Assembly: GCA_016617855.1 (NCBI GenBank)
Contig: JAECUM010096198.1
Location: forward strand, 57,104 to 121,103
Origin: Megalonaias nervosa
Taxonomy: Eukaryota > Mollusca > Bivalvia > Unionida > Unionidae
Length of the DNA stretch: 64,000 nt
Reading direction: 5' to 3'
Positions within the stretch are counted from its first letter, which is position 1. The number at the start of each line of letters is the position of its first letter. The translations under genes were made by a program, and so were the position numbers. The notes under the pieces are model-generated. The model searched no databases, was not told the origin of the DNA, and saw nothing but the letters and a program-made list of their open reading frames with translations. Positions 22,268 to 34,404 of this stretch are shown piece by piece.

Positions 22268-23011
22268 TGTAATAAATGTTGGAGATGCGCATTTGATTAT
22301 AGAGCCCCGTTTAAGGAATTCTTAGATTTGTGTGATTTTACTTGTTTGATTATTGGAATTCGGTGCAATGGAAATATTCCGTAGCCCGAAATAATTAGCC
22401 AATTATTAGGAGCAAACGTCACGGAGAGAAAGTGTTAGTGAGTTTATATGATGCCATGGTCAGTGAGTAGCGAATTAAACCCAAACCGCATGACTGTCCC
22501 TGTCATAATGTAGTCCTTAATAAAATCTAGTAGTGTACCTTGGTGTTGTGACTGCAGTGGCAGTATTTACGGTAGGAAACCGGTAAATTACACAATGGAA
22601 TAAAATGAGAAGGGACTCTGCAGATACCGTTTATGTTGCAATGGTGGCAAATGTGATGTAGTTGTATTGGCGTAATGTGCCTTGGATCCATGGATTGACT
22701 GGCCTAAGGTGGCGTAGTTAAAACAGTTCCCTGTGGTAGGGGATATTTGTAGAGTTTCTACGGCGTGAACTGCTGACGGTACGGAAAGTTGATGAAGGGA
22801 AACTATGCAGATATTTGGCAAGTTGGGAAATCTGTGGTTTTACATTGATTAGAGTGAAATGTATGTATAGAATGGACACGTCGGGCTTTCTAACTTACAA
22901 CTGAAGTTGTATAGAAGTCTTTGGAAATTTGGGGTAAACTTATGACTTCTAGCGGGAATCGCGCCAGGGTTTGACACCGCTCGGTCAAGCAAAGACCCCT
23001 GGCTTGTAACA
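22268..23011 (+). repeat. Gypsy LTR 1 (shared by units 1 and 2), 744 bp
   Basis: Begins TGTAATAAATG after the polypurine tract and ends GGCTTGTAACA ten bases before the primer-binding site. The TGT...ACA ends fit LTR boundaries, and the right boundary is confirmed because LTR 3 leaves the array at the same base. An AATAAA signal occurs at 22519-22524. Compared with LTR 2 it lacks 15 bp near 22805 and differs at about six positions. Confidence 0.93.
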
Positions 23012-23961
23012 AGAAAATTTCTGGTGGCTATCGGTGGGATCTTTGAATAGTTCTGTCAGAGTGTTGTAAGTGATTTGGTTTTATCATGTTTAATACAGAC
23101 TATTCCTTCGCAGTTTGGAAAGAAAGACGTGTCCTATAAAAAAATGTTAAAAAATAGATAAATAAATAAATATTAATAATGTTAGAGCGCCTTTAAAATG
23201 TTTTATTTTGGTCTCGCGACATTAAGTCTGCGAAAGTAGATAGGTTTATTTGTCCTTGCGATATATGTATCATTTGAGTGCATATGTTCAGTTAGGAAGG
23301 AATACTTAATCCCGGATTTGATATAAGGATGAGACAGAAAGAGTGTCTACAGAAGACGCAGGAAGGCACTAAAAAAAAAATAAAAAAATAAAAAAAAGTC
23401 GGTCAGTAAAAAAGCGTGTGACATTTGTTTTCTACACGTGGTAGATCGAGAGGCAAAAGGATCGATTTGCAAAAACTGAGTTCGAATGAACTGAAAATGT
23501 CAGAATTATTGGCCATGAAATATTTTGTATGCCAGATTTATGAATTTGGTTGTAGAATTCTTAATGAACAAAAGAAGAACCAGTAATAAAGAACGTGTTT
23601 GACAATGCCCCCCCCCCCTTAGAATAGCATAAATTAGACACACACAGATTTGACCAAGATAATCGTTCATTTCACTCTATTTTTATTTTATTAAAATTCC
23701 ATAAATTCGGTTTTGACAGAGCGGCTCCGCTCCCAGCAAGCTGAAAACTTCATACATTTGTCTGAGTAATTGTGAATAGCGACCATTGATAAACAAACCT
23801 TATTTAACAACAACAATAATAACAGCAACATAACAACAACAATAGCAACAACAACAAATTTACATCTGTTTGCACCCGATTTGAGTAGCAATTGGTAGCA
23901 GTTTCTTACCAAGTACAGGCAAACAGGGAATACTGAAGGGGAATTTGTATAAATAATTATA
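23012..23961 (+). promoter_or_regulatory. Gypsy unit 2 leader with primer-binding site
   Basis: The putative primer-binding site TGGTGGCTATCGGTGGGATC is at 23022-23041. It begins with TGG, complementary to a tRNA CCA end, and its far end fits a tRNA T-arm. I could not assign the tRNA. The ~950-nt leader also holds A-rich low complexity (near 23368-23398), a poly(C) run (near 23608) and an (AAC)n tract (23807-23859). No upstream coding frame looks real. Confidence 0.75.
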
Positions 23962-26523
23962 ATGGCTACAGGCAGCGGTACACATACCTCTTTAATTGAT
24001 ACGCCTTTAGCACAGTCTGTTCGTTGGCGACTGTTGTCGCCATTGTCGCCTATTGATGTGAGGCAGAGAAAGCTCGTGGATGTAGACAGTGATGTCCAGT
24101 TCCTTGTGACCTCGACTCCGTGCGAGGCCGATAAATATGATGGCAATGCACGTTTATTGGGTGCCAGGTCTGAGGATCTGAGGTTCGAAACTATAAAGGA
24201 GGGTGGGCCTGAGAACGTCAAGTCGGACAGTTATAATCGAAACACGTATTCAGTATCCAAGAGTGCGATTAGTTCGCCTACTGATAGTCTGCTCGAGACG
24301 ATAGATACCCTCATTACGGAGAAGTTTGAAAAATTGGGCACAACCATGGACCATTTGTTAAGAGAAAGATCGGTCAGGAGCCGCAGTGAGATAAAAGATG
24401 GAAGAGAGACGCCAGGCTCTCAGGAGACCAAAGAAGTTGAGACTGGAAAAGCAGAATGTAGGTCTTCTCTGGCTCTAACTCGAACTAAGGCAACAGATAA
24501 GGCAGACACTTACGATGATTCTCAACCTTTCCTTGACTATATGACACATTTCGAACACTGTGCAATGATAAATGATTGGAGCGAAATTGAAAAGGGATTA
24601 CGCTTGGCTGCGTGTTTAAGGAAAGATGCCCTCCAGGTCTTGACACATCTCCAGGTCCAGCCCGGTCAAGTCGAATTTGAAAAGTTGAAAGCTTCCTTGG
24701 AAGCTCGCTTTGCGCCTCGCAAACAAGACGAGTACTACAAAGCACAGCTCCGAAGGTGTTTCAGGAGAAGGGGGGAGGGGGAAACGCTCCCTGAATTAGG
24801 CCAAACGATACAAAGACTGGTTTCGCTGGCATATCCCGGTTGCCCACCTGATATTCGCGATAGGCTTGCAAAAGATTATTTCTTAGGGGCGGTACAAGAT
24901 GAAAACCTGAAACTCGAAATTTGGCGTCATCGACCTAACAGTTTACAAGAAGCCATCAGGGTAGGGGTCGAATGGGAGGCTTTTCTGCGTGCTGTAAAGC
25001 AGAAGCCAGTAAGTTCTGCTTGTAGTGATTATGAAGAGTCTGCAGGCATGTGTGAGGAGAGTACAGATAAAACTGTGATCGAACAGCTCGAAGCAAAAGT
25101 AGAACAACTAATGGAACAAAATAAAAAGTTGACTGAAGAACATCAGAAAAGATTAGATCGTTGGCACCCGTCGGACTATAAGCAGCGTGATGCAAGGCGA
25201 TCAGGGGTACAGTGTTGGAATTGTAATGGTTGGGGTCATTACCAAAGCGAATGTACCAGGCCTTTAAACAAAAATAACGAACAGCGGAGAAAAATAGACC
25301 ATCGAAAGGGAGACCTTAAGAAGATAGGAAATACAGGAAATCCCAAACCTGTACGTTACCTAAACGAAGAACCGGGACTGTACACGCAATGTCTTGTTAA
25401 TGGAGTGGAGCTCGCTTTGCTAGCCGACACAGGCGCTGCTGTTTCTATTATCAGCAAGAGGCGGTATGAAGCACTTGGTCATCGAAAGCCAAAACTCAGC
25501 ACTGTGGATAGCCAACTAATCAGTGCCTCCAGTAACAAAATTGAAACTTATGGACAGGCTGAATTTTTGATTGCTTGGAAAAGCGTCAGAAGGCGACATG
25601 TTTGCTTCGTAGCTGATATTAAACCCTATGGAATATTTGGGTTAGATTTTTTCCGTCTGCATAAGTGCGACATTAGTATTACACAGTGTACACTGCAAAT
25701 GCAGGGACTAAAGCTCCCGTGTTACTTTGCGGGGTCTTTGGGATGTCATCGTATCACCTTGGCTGAAAACATCAGGGTCCCGGCAGAGAGGGAAGTTATC
25801 ACGCGAGGTTGGATGGCGAATGTTGGTTGTGGGAAGCTAGCTACCGAGTCAGTGCTAGAGCCTCTGTCATTGTTTAGACATGAAACGAAAATCCTTGTCG
25901 CGCGAGCCGTCATTAAGACGATGGACGGAACAGTGCCAATACGGTTGCTAAACCCGACTAAAGAGGTGGTAAACTTGCAGGCTGGTGTTTGTTGTGCTGA
26001 AGCCAGTGCAGCCCTATCGACACAAAATGTCGACCGTTCCAGACAGGATTCGAACGGCAGTCTACCATCATATTTGTCTGAGCTATTTGAGAGATCAAGC
26101 GGCCATTTGACTCCTGAACAAGCAGCCGCCCTAAGTCAACAGTTAAGTGAATTTCGCACAGTGTTTGCTAAAGATGATGACGACTTGGGCAGAACAAACT
26201 TGATCAAGCACTCAGTCAAGACAGGGAATGCCGCTCCAATTCGAGTCCCACCCAGAAGATTACCGTTCCATCTTCGACAGGAGATTGACATGCAAGTGGA
26301 CGACATGCTGAAAAAGGGGGTTATAGAACCGTCGGTAAGCCCCTGGGCTGCCCCAGTGGTATTAGTGGCTAAAAAGGATGGAAAGAAGAGGTTTTGCGTA
26401 GACTATAGGGCGCTAAATTCAGTTACAGAAAAGGATGCGTACCCTCTTTCTAGAACTGATGATAGTCTCGATTCGCTGTCTGGCATGAGCTGGTTCTCGA
26501 CATTAGATTTGATGTCGGGGTAA
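23962..26523 (+). pseudogene. Gypsy unit 2 gag-protease-RT (853 codons to a premature stop)
   Basis: The longest uninterrupted Gypsy frame in the window: Gag and Pol are fused without a frameshift in this lineage. The Gag capsid-like region occupies residues ~180-350. A coiled-coil-like [17 protein letters not shown] precedes the CCHC knuckle with Cys418, Cys421, His426 and Cys431. The aspartic protease has [12 protein letters not shown] with the catalytic Asp at residue 489. The N-terminal half of the reverse transcriptase follows, with [20 protein letters not shown]. The frame stops at TAA 26521-26523 within the conserved block before the polymerase catalytic core, where unit 3 has a sense codon. 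The product would lack YLDD, RNase H and integrase. Confidence 0.94.
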
Positions 26524-28350
26524 TGGCAAGTAGAAATTGAGCAGGCTGATCGGCCTAAGACAGCGTTTGCAAAGAGAAGGGGTCTCTATCAATTTAAAGT
26601 CATGTCGTTCGGTTTATGCAACGCACCTGGGACCTTTGAGCGACTAATGGAAGCCGTCCTAGCTGGGTTGCAATATGAAGTTTGCCTGATTTATCTCGAC
26701 GACGTGATAGTGTTCGGAAGCACGTTCGAGCAGTTGCTTGAAAGACAAGCACTGGTCTTTACCTGTCTTCTAGGGGCCGGTTTAAAGTTGAAACCCAGCA
26801 AATGCACACTCTGTGCGCGAGAGGTTCGGTATCCTGGTCATACTATTTCAGCGGCAGGAGTTGCCACTGATCCTGAGAAAGTAGCTGTCGTTATGAAATG
26901 GCCCACTCCAAAATCAATTACCGCGGTGCGGAGGTTTCTTGGGTTTTGTAGTTATTACCGGCGGTACGTAGGACACTTTGCTGAAATTGCAGCTCCTTTA
27001 CACCAACTAACGACAAAGAACTCTGTTTTCCGCTGGACAGAAGAACATCAGGCGGCATTCGGAAAACTATGCAATGCGCTTGCCTCAGCACCAGTGTTGG
27101 CTGTACCGGACTTCAATCGCCCCTTTATACTGGACACAGATGCGAGTGGCGAAGCCATAGGAGCAGTCCTATCCCAAAACACAGATGGGAAAGAAAGAGT
27201 AGTAGCTTACGCTAGTCGTTGCCTGGACAGGACAGAACGCCAGTATTGTGTCACTCGTCGTGAGTTGTTGGCAGTCGTACATTTTGTTCAACACTTTAAG
27301 ACCTACCTCTACGGCAGAAATTTCAAAGTTCGCACTGATCACAGTAGCCTGCGGTGGCTCATGAGCTTCAAAGAGCCCGAGGGACAGTTGGCCCGTTGGT
27401 TAGAGCAGTTGTCAGAATACGATTTTGTGATAGAACATCGCCCAGGAACTGGACATGCGAATGCTGATGGTTTGAGTCGCTTACCTTGCAACGGGTGCAA
27501 ATACTGTAGCAAACGTACAGTGGGGTTCTCTGCTATACGGCTGGACAGTGGGATACATTTTGGAGAGATACAGAGACAAGTTGCCACTTTATCACAAGTC
27601 ATTAGTTGGGTTGAGGCAAAGCAACGCCCTGCTTGGGAAGAAGTATCGGGGAATAATACAGAGGTTAAGACCTTATGGGGGGCATTCAGATTATTAGAGT
27701 TGTCAGACGAGATGCTTGTGCGAGTTTGGCTAGATCGCTCCGGCAAGCCAGTTAAAAATTTCATCATCGTACCATGCAACTGGCGGCGAGAAGTTCTAAA
27801 GCAATGTCACGATGGAGCCGCCGGGGGACATCTAGGTGTCGACAAAACCCTCAGTAAAGTACGCCAACGTTACTATTGGCCCGGGATAAGGGATGATATT
27901 CGTGACTACTGTGCGACGTGCTCCGTTTGCGCTCAGCACAAATGTCCCAACCAGAAGCGCCGAGCGAAACTTCAGGGCATAACGGCTGGGGAAGCCGGAG
28001 AGCTGGTAGCCTTGGATATTTTGGGACCTCTTACAAAGACGGAGGAAGGAAATGCATACATCCTTGTAATCGGAGATCATTTCACTAAGTGGATTGAGGC
28101 GGTGCCTCTGCCTAATATTGAAGCCATCACGGTTGCAAGAGCGTTGCTGGATAATTTCATTTGTCGATTTGGCGTACCCCGTGTACTGTTATCTGACCAA
28201 GGCCGACAGTTTAAAAGTGCCGTTTTCAAAGAGCTTTGTGTCATATTAGGGACTAAGAAGACGCGAACGTCTCCCTATCATCCACAGTGTAATGGGATGA
28301 TGGAACGGTATAACAGAACTTTGTCAGATGTTAGCAGCATACGTGGATGA
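26524..28350 (+). pseudogene. Gypsy unit 2 RT-RNase H-integrase, after the stop
   Basis: Continues in the same frame after the premature TAA; the first internal ATG is at 26602. Counted from that Met: YLDD at 31-34, RNase H TDAS with Asp180, integrase zinc finger His403/His410/Cys440/Cys443, and catalytic core Asp472, Asp532, Glu568, a classic D-x59-D-x35-E. A Glu-to-Lys change sits next to the second Asp (GRQFK) relative to units 1 and 3. A two-base deletion at about 28322 shifts the frame, and the ORF ends at 28350. Confidence 0.94.
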
Positions 28351-28918
28351 TAAACCAAAAAACTGGGACTAATACCTTTCTCTTACGAGCATGGCCTATC
28401 GTGCATCTGAGCACACTTCCTCCGGATTCACCCCGAACAAGCTGATGCTAGGTCGAGAAGTGATTCTCCCTACGGATCTTTTAGTTGGCAAAACCCCAGA
28501 CGAGGCCCCAAAGAGTCTGTCTCGATTTGTGGCGGAATATAGAAAGGCAATGTGGGAGGCCAACGAGGAAGCACGAACAAAAATAGGCACAGCTATTCGG
28601 CATCAGAAAGTCGCCTATGATCTCAAAGTTCATGGTCAGTCTTTCAGTGATGGTGACCTGGTATGGTTGCACCATACTCTAAGAAAGAAAGGGAAATCAC
28701 CTAAACTACAGGTCAAATGGACTGGACCATGGAGGATTGTTAAGAGAGTAACGGATGTTACATACCTGATCGCCAGGAGCAATCATAAGACGACTCAGAT
28801 TGTTCACTTCAACCGACTAAAACCATGCCTGGTGCGAGCTGAGAGTGAACATCAACACACTGATAGCCAGGAAGAAATACACATGTCTGAAGGACAATTC
28901 ATAGCACATGTCAGTTAA
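28351..28918 (+). pseudogene. Gypsy unit 2 integrase C-terminal part
   Basis: Remainder of integrase after the frameshift. A TAA at 28370-28372 is shared with unit 1; the frame then opens from 28391 to 28918. It contains the GPW module (KVKWTGPWRIVKRV region) and the HFNRLKPC end, but no chromodomain is seen. The last eleven residues, MSEGQFIAHVS, are read from 3' UTR because of the shared 943-bp deletion. Confidence 0.9.
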
Positions 28919-29585
28919 TTAGCAGCATGAAGTAATGATTATTGCACACCACAGTATAGGTGAATCATTTATGTGATGATGTTCCATACTTTTGCTTTGG
29001 GAGTAGATTCTCTTATGTCTATGTTCGGTGGCTGTAGTATTGGTCCATTAGTAGTGAATTAGTTGTAAGAAGATAGGATCGGCTAACCGAGACTGAGTCG
29101 AAAAATATATTGCACGTGGTGCACTAAGGTTGATTTGGAGACGTGTTATTCCAGATGGAAACGCAAACTCTAGACCTGAGTTTTTCGGGTAAACAGGAAT
29201 GGTCCTGTGTTACATGTGTTGTCTTGATGTTAGAGACCTATGTGTAGAAAAGTCTTTCCTGCAGCGATTTTCGAGGATTGTTATAAGAGAGTTTGAACCC
29301 GAATAACTTGTCGGAACATTTTCATGTTGGATTCAGCTTGCTTAATTTGTGTTCATTGTTGACATTTAGGTTACTTGTAAACAATCAGTGATTCAAAACT
29401 AAAGTTGAGTGACGGGCTATTAGGAAGAAGCCCATTGATTCAGAGTTTTGTCCTAATCATGTTTGGGAATCATTAATCGGGTTGGTGGTTGATTTTGGAG
29501 AAAAAGTAATCAATTTTGATTGGACCACAGAAGTGTGACGTTTGTGTCACTCGAGGACGAGTGATCTTTTTGAAGACGGGGGTAA
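28919..29585 (+). other. Gypsy unit 2 3' UTR and polypurine tract
   Basis: Almost identical to 21588-22267, including the polypurine tract GAAGACGGGGGTAA at 29572-29585. A ~13-bp deletion near 29400 (loss of a TTTGGTTTCGGATG-like segment) distinguishes it from units 1 and 3. Confidence 0.8.
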
Positions 29586-30344
29586 TGTAATAAATGTTGG
29601 AGATGCGCATTTGATTATAGAGCCCCGTTTAAGGAATTCTTAGATTTGTGTGATTTTACTTGTTTGATTATTGGAATTCGGTGCAATGGAAATATTCCGT
29701 AGCCCGAAATAATTAGCCAATTATTAGGAGCAAACGTCACGGAGAGAAAGTGTTAGTGAGTTTCCATGATGCCATGGTCAGTGAGTAGCGAATTAAACCC
29801 AAACCGCATGACTGTCCCTGTCATAATGTAGTCCTTAATAAAATCTAGTAGTGTACCTTGGTGTTGTGACTGCAGTGGCAGTATTTACGGTAGGAAACCG
29901 GTAAATTACACAATGGAATAAAATGAGAAGGGACTCTGCAGATACCGTTTATGTCGCCATGGTGGCAAATGTGATGTAGTTGTATTGGCGTAATGTGCCT
30001 TGGAACCATGGATTGACTGGCCTAAGGTGGCGTAGTTAAAACAGTTCCCTGTGGTAGGGGATATTTGTAGAGTTTCTACGGCGTGAACTGCTGACGGTAC
30101 GGAAAGTTGATGAAGGGAAACTATGCAAACGTGCGGTTGATAGATATTTGGCAAGTTGGGAAATCTGTGGTTTTACATTGATTAGAGTGAAATGTATGTA
30201 TAGAATGGACACGTCGGGCTTTCTAACTTACAACTGAAGTTGTATAGAAGTCTTTGGAAATTTGGGGTAAACTTATGACTTCTAGCGGGAATCGCGCCAG
30301 GGTTTGACACCGTTCGGTCAAGCAAAGACCCCTGGCTTGTAACA
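29586..30344 (+). repeat. Gypsy LTR 2 (shared by units 2 and 3), 759 bp
   Basis: Same TGTAATAA...TTGTAACA boundaries as LTR 1. It serves as both the 3' LTR of unit 2 and the 5' LTR of unit 3. It carries the 15-bp segment (AAACGTGCGGTTGAT region) that LTR 1 lacks. Confidence 0.93.
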
Positions 30345-31292
30345 AGAAAATTTCTGGTGGCTATCGGTGGGATCTTTGAATAGTTCTGTCACAGTGTTGT
30401 AAGTGATTTGGTTTTATCATGTTTAATACAGACTATTCCTTCGCAGTTTGGAAAGAAAGACGTGTCCTATAAAAAAAAATTAAAAAAATACATAAATAAA
30501 TATTAATAATGTTAGAGCGCCTTTAAAATGTTTTATTTTGGTCTCGCGACATTAAGTCTGCGAAAGTAGATAGGTTTATTTGTCCTTGCGATATATGTAT
30601 CATTTGAGTGCATATGTTCAGTTAGGAAGGAATACTTAATCCCGGATTTGATATAAGGATGAGACAGAAAGAGTGTCTACAGAAGACGCAGGAAGGCACT
30701 AAAAAAAAAATAAAAAAATAAAAAAAAGTCGGTCAGTAAAAAAGCGTGTGACATTTGTTTTCTACACGTGGTAGATCGAGAGGCAAAAGGATCGATTTGC
30801 AAAAACTGAGTTCGAATGAACTGAAAATGTCAGAATTATTGGCCATGAAATATTTTGTATGCCAGATTTATGAATTTGGTTGTAGAATTCTTAATGAACA
30901 AAAGAAGAACCAGTAATAAAGAACGTGTTTGACAATGCCCCCCCCCCCTTAGAATAGCATAAATTAGACACACACAGATTTGACCAAGATAATCGTTCAT
31001 TTCACTCTATTTTTATTTTATTAAAATTCCATAAATTCGGTTTTGACAGAGCGGCTCCGCTCCCAGCAAGCTGAAAACTTCATACATTTGTCTGAGTAAT
31101 TGTGAATAGCGACCATTGATAAACAAACCTTATTTAACAACAACAATAATAACAACAACACTAACAACAACAATAACAACAACAACAAATTTACATCTGT
31201 TTGCACCCGATTTGAGTAGCAATTGGTAGCAGTTTCTTACCAAGTACAGGCAAACAGGGAATACTGAAGGGGAATTTGTATAAATAATTATA
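30345..31292 (+). promoter_or_regulatory. Gypsy unit 3 leader with primer-binding site
   Basis: The primer-binding site is at 30355-30374, identical to that of unit 2. The same A-rich, poly(C) and (AAC)n low-complexity tracts follow; the last lies near 31137-31189 and differs in length between units. Confidence 0.75.
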
Positions 31293-32990
31293 ATGGCTAC
31301 AGGCAGCGGTACACATACCTCTTTAATTGATACGCCTTTAGCACAGTCTGTTCGTTGGCGACTCTTGTCGCCTATTGATGTGAGGCAGAGAACACTCGTG
31401 GATGTAGACAGTGATGTCCAGTTCCTTGTGACCTCGACTCCGTGCGAGGCCGATAAATATGATGGCAATGCACGTTTATTGGGTGCCAGGTCTGAGGATC
31501 TGAGGTTCGAAACTATAAAGGAGGGTGGGCCTGAGAACGTCAAGTCGGACAGTTATAATCGAAACACGTATCCAGTATCCAAGAGTGCGATTAGTTCGCC
31601 TACTGATAGTCTGCTCGAGACGATAGATACCCTCATTACGGAGAAGTTTGAAAAATTGGGCACAACCATGGACCATTTGTTAAGAGAAAGATCGGTCAGG
31701 AGCCGCAGTGAGATAAAAGATGGAAGAGAGACGCCAGGCTCTCAGGAGACCAAAGAAGTCGAGACTGGAAAAGCAGAATGTAGGTCTTCTCTGGCTCTAA
31801 CTCGAACTAAGGCAACAGATAAGGCAGACACTTACGATGATTCTCAACCTTTCCTTGACTATATGACACATTTCGAACACTGTGCAATGATAAATGATTG
31901 GAGCGAAATTGAAAAGGGATTACGCTTGGCTGCGTGTTTAAGGAAAGATGCCCTCCAGGTCTTGACACATCTCCAGGTCCAGCCCGGTCAAGTCGAATTT
32001 GAAAAGTTGAAAGCTTCCTTGGAAGCTCGCTTTGCGCCTCGCAAACAAGACGAGTACTACAAAGCACAGCTCCGAAGCTGTTTCAGGAGAAGGGGGGAGG
32101 GGGAAACGCTCCCTGAATTAGGCCAAACGATACAAAGACTGGTTTCGCTGGCATATCCCGGTTGCCCACCTGATATTCGCGATAGGCTTGCAAAAGATTA
32201 TTTCTTAGGGGCGGTACAAGATGAAACCCTGAAACTCGAAATTTGGCGTCATCGACCTAACAGTTTACAAGAAGCCATCAGGGTAGGGGTCGAATGGGAG
32301 GCTTTTCTGCGTGCTGGTGTAAAGCAGAAGCCAGTAAGTTCTGCTTGTAGTGATTATGAAGAGTCTGCAGGCATGTGTGAGGAGAGTACAGATAAAACTG
32401 TGATCGAACAGCTCGAAGCAAAAGTAGAACAACTAATGGAACAAAATAAAAAGTTGACTGAAGAACATCAGAAAAGATTAGATCGTTGGCACCCGTCGGA
32501 GTATAAGCAGCGTGATGCAAGGCGATCAGGGGTACAGTGTTGGAATTGTAATGGTTGGGGTCATTACCAAAGCGAATGTACCAGGCCTTTAAACAAAAAT
32601 AACGAACAGCGGAGAAAAATAGACCATCGAAAGGGAGACCTTAAGAAGATAGGAAATACAGGAAATCCCAAACCTGTACGTTACCTAAACGAAGAACCGG
32701 GACTGTACACGCAATGTCTTGTTAATGGAGTGGAGCTCGCTTTGCTAGCCGACACAGGCGCTGCTGTTTCTATTATCAGCAAGAGGCGGTATGAAGCACT
32801 TGGTCATCGAAAGCCAAAACTCAGCACTGTGGATAGCCAACTAATCAGTGCCTCCAGTAACAAAATTGAAACTTATGGACAGGCTGAATTTTTGATTGCT
32901 TGGAAAAGCGTCAGAAGGCGACATGTTTTCTTCGTAGCTGATATTAAACCCGATGGAATACTTGGGTTAGATTTTTTTCCGTCTGCATAA
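31293..32990 (+). pseudogene. Gypsy unit 3 gag and protease
   Basis: 565 codons covering Gag, the CCHC knuckle and the protease DTGA motif. Near the start it lacks a nine-base tandem repeat (TTGTCGCCA type) that units 1 and 2 carry. It has three extra bases at the linker after WEAFLRA compared with unit 2. A one-base insertion in a T-run (32972-32978) shifts the frame and ends it at 32990. Confidence 0.93.
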
Positions 32991-34404
32991 GTGCGACATT
33001 AGTATTACACAGTGTACACTGTAAATGCAGGGACTAAAGCTCCCGTGCTACTTTGCGGGGTCTTTGGGATGTCATCGTATCACCTTGGCTGAAAACATCA
33101 GGGTCCCGGCAGAGAGGGAAGTTATCACGCGAGGTTGGATGGCGAATGTTGGTTGTGGGAAGCTAGCTACCGAGTCAGTGCTAGAGCCTCTGTCATTGTT
33201 TAGACATGAAACGAAAATCCTTGTCGCGCGAGCCGTCATTAAGACGATGGACGGAACAGTGCCAATACGGATGCTAAACCCGACTAAAGAGGTGGTAAAC
33301 TTTCAGGCTGGTGTTTGTTGTGCTGAAGCCAGTGCAGCCCTATCGACACAAAATGTCGACCGTTCCAGACAGGATTCGAACGGCAGTCTACCATCATATT
33401 TGTCTGAGCTATTTGAGAGATCAAGCGGCCATTTGACTCCTGAACAAGCAGCCGCCCTAAGTCAACAGTTAAGTGAATTTCGCACAGTGTTTGCTAAAGA
33501 TGATGACGACTTGGGCAGAACAAACTAGATCAAGCACTCAGTCAAGACAGGGAATGCCACTCCAATTCGAGTCCCACCCAGAAGATTACCGTTCCATCTC
33601 CAACAGGAGATTGACATGCAAGTGGACGACATGCTGAAAAAGGGGGTTATAGAACCGTCGGTAAGCCACTGGGCTGCCCCAGTGGTATTAGTGGCTATAA
33701 AAGATGGAAAGAAGAGGTTTTGCGTAGACTATAGGGCGCTAAATTCAGTCACAGAAAAGGATGTGTACCCTCTTCCTAGAGTTGATGATAGTCTCGATTC
33801 GCAGTCTGGCATGAGCTGGTTCTCGACATTAGATTTGATGTCGGGGTACTGGCAAGTAGAAATTGAGCAGGCTGATCGGCCTAAGACAGCGTTTGCAACG
33901 AGAAGGGGTCTCTATCAATTTAAAGTCATGTCGTTCGGTTTATGCAACGCACCTGGGACCTTTGAGTAACTAATGGAAGCCGTCCTAGCTGGGTTGCAGT
34001 ATGAAGTTTGCCTGATTTATCTCGACGACGTGATAGTGTTCGGAAGCACGTTCGAGCAGTTGCTTGAAAGACAAGCACGGGTCTTTACCTGTCTGCTAGG
34101 GGCCGGTTTAAAGTTGAAACCCAGCAAATGCACACTCTGTGTGCGAGAGGTTCGGTATCTTGGTCATACTATTTCAGCGGCAGGAGTTGCCACTGATCCT
34201 GAGAAAGTAGCTGTCGTTATGAAATGGCCCACTCCAAAATCAATTACCGCGGTGCGGAGGTTCCTTGGGTTTTGTAGTTATTACCGGCGGTACGTAGGAC
34301 ACTGCTGAAATTGCAGCTCCTTTACACCAACTAACGACAAAGAACTCTGTTTTCCGCTGGACAGAAGAACATTAGGCGGCATTCGAAAAACTATGCAATG
34401 CGCT
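32991..34404 (+). pseudogene. Gypsy unit 3 reverse-transcriptase region, multiply broken
   Basis: Lesions private to unit 3: TAA at 33022-33024, TAG at 33526-33528, TAA at 33967-33969, a two-base deletion near 34302, TAG at 34373-34375 and a one-base deletion near 34405. Unlike units 1 and 2, the SGYWQ block is intact (near 33841). The YLDD box is present near 34017-34028. The two deletions together restore the frame, but the stop between them does not. Confidence 0.92.
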
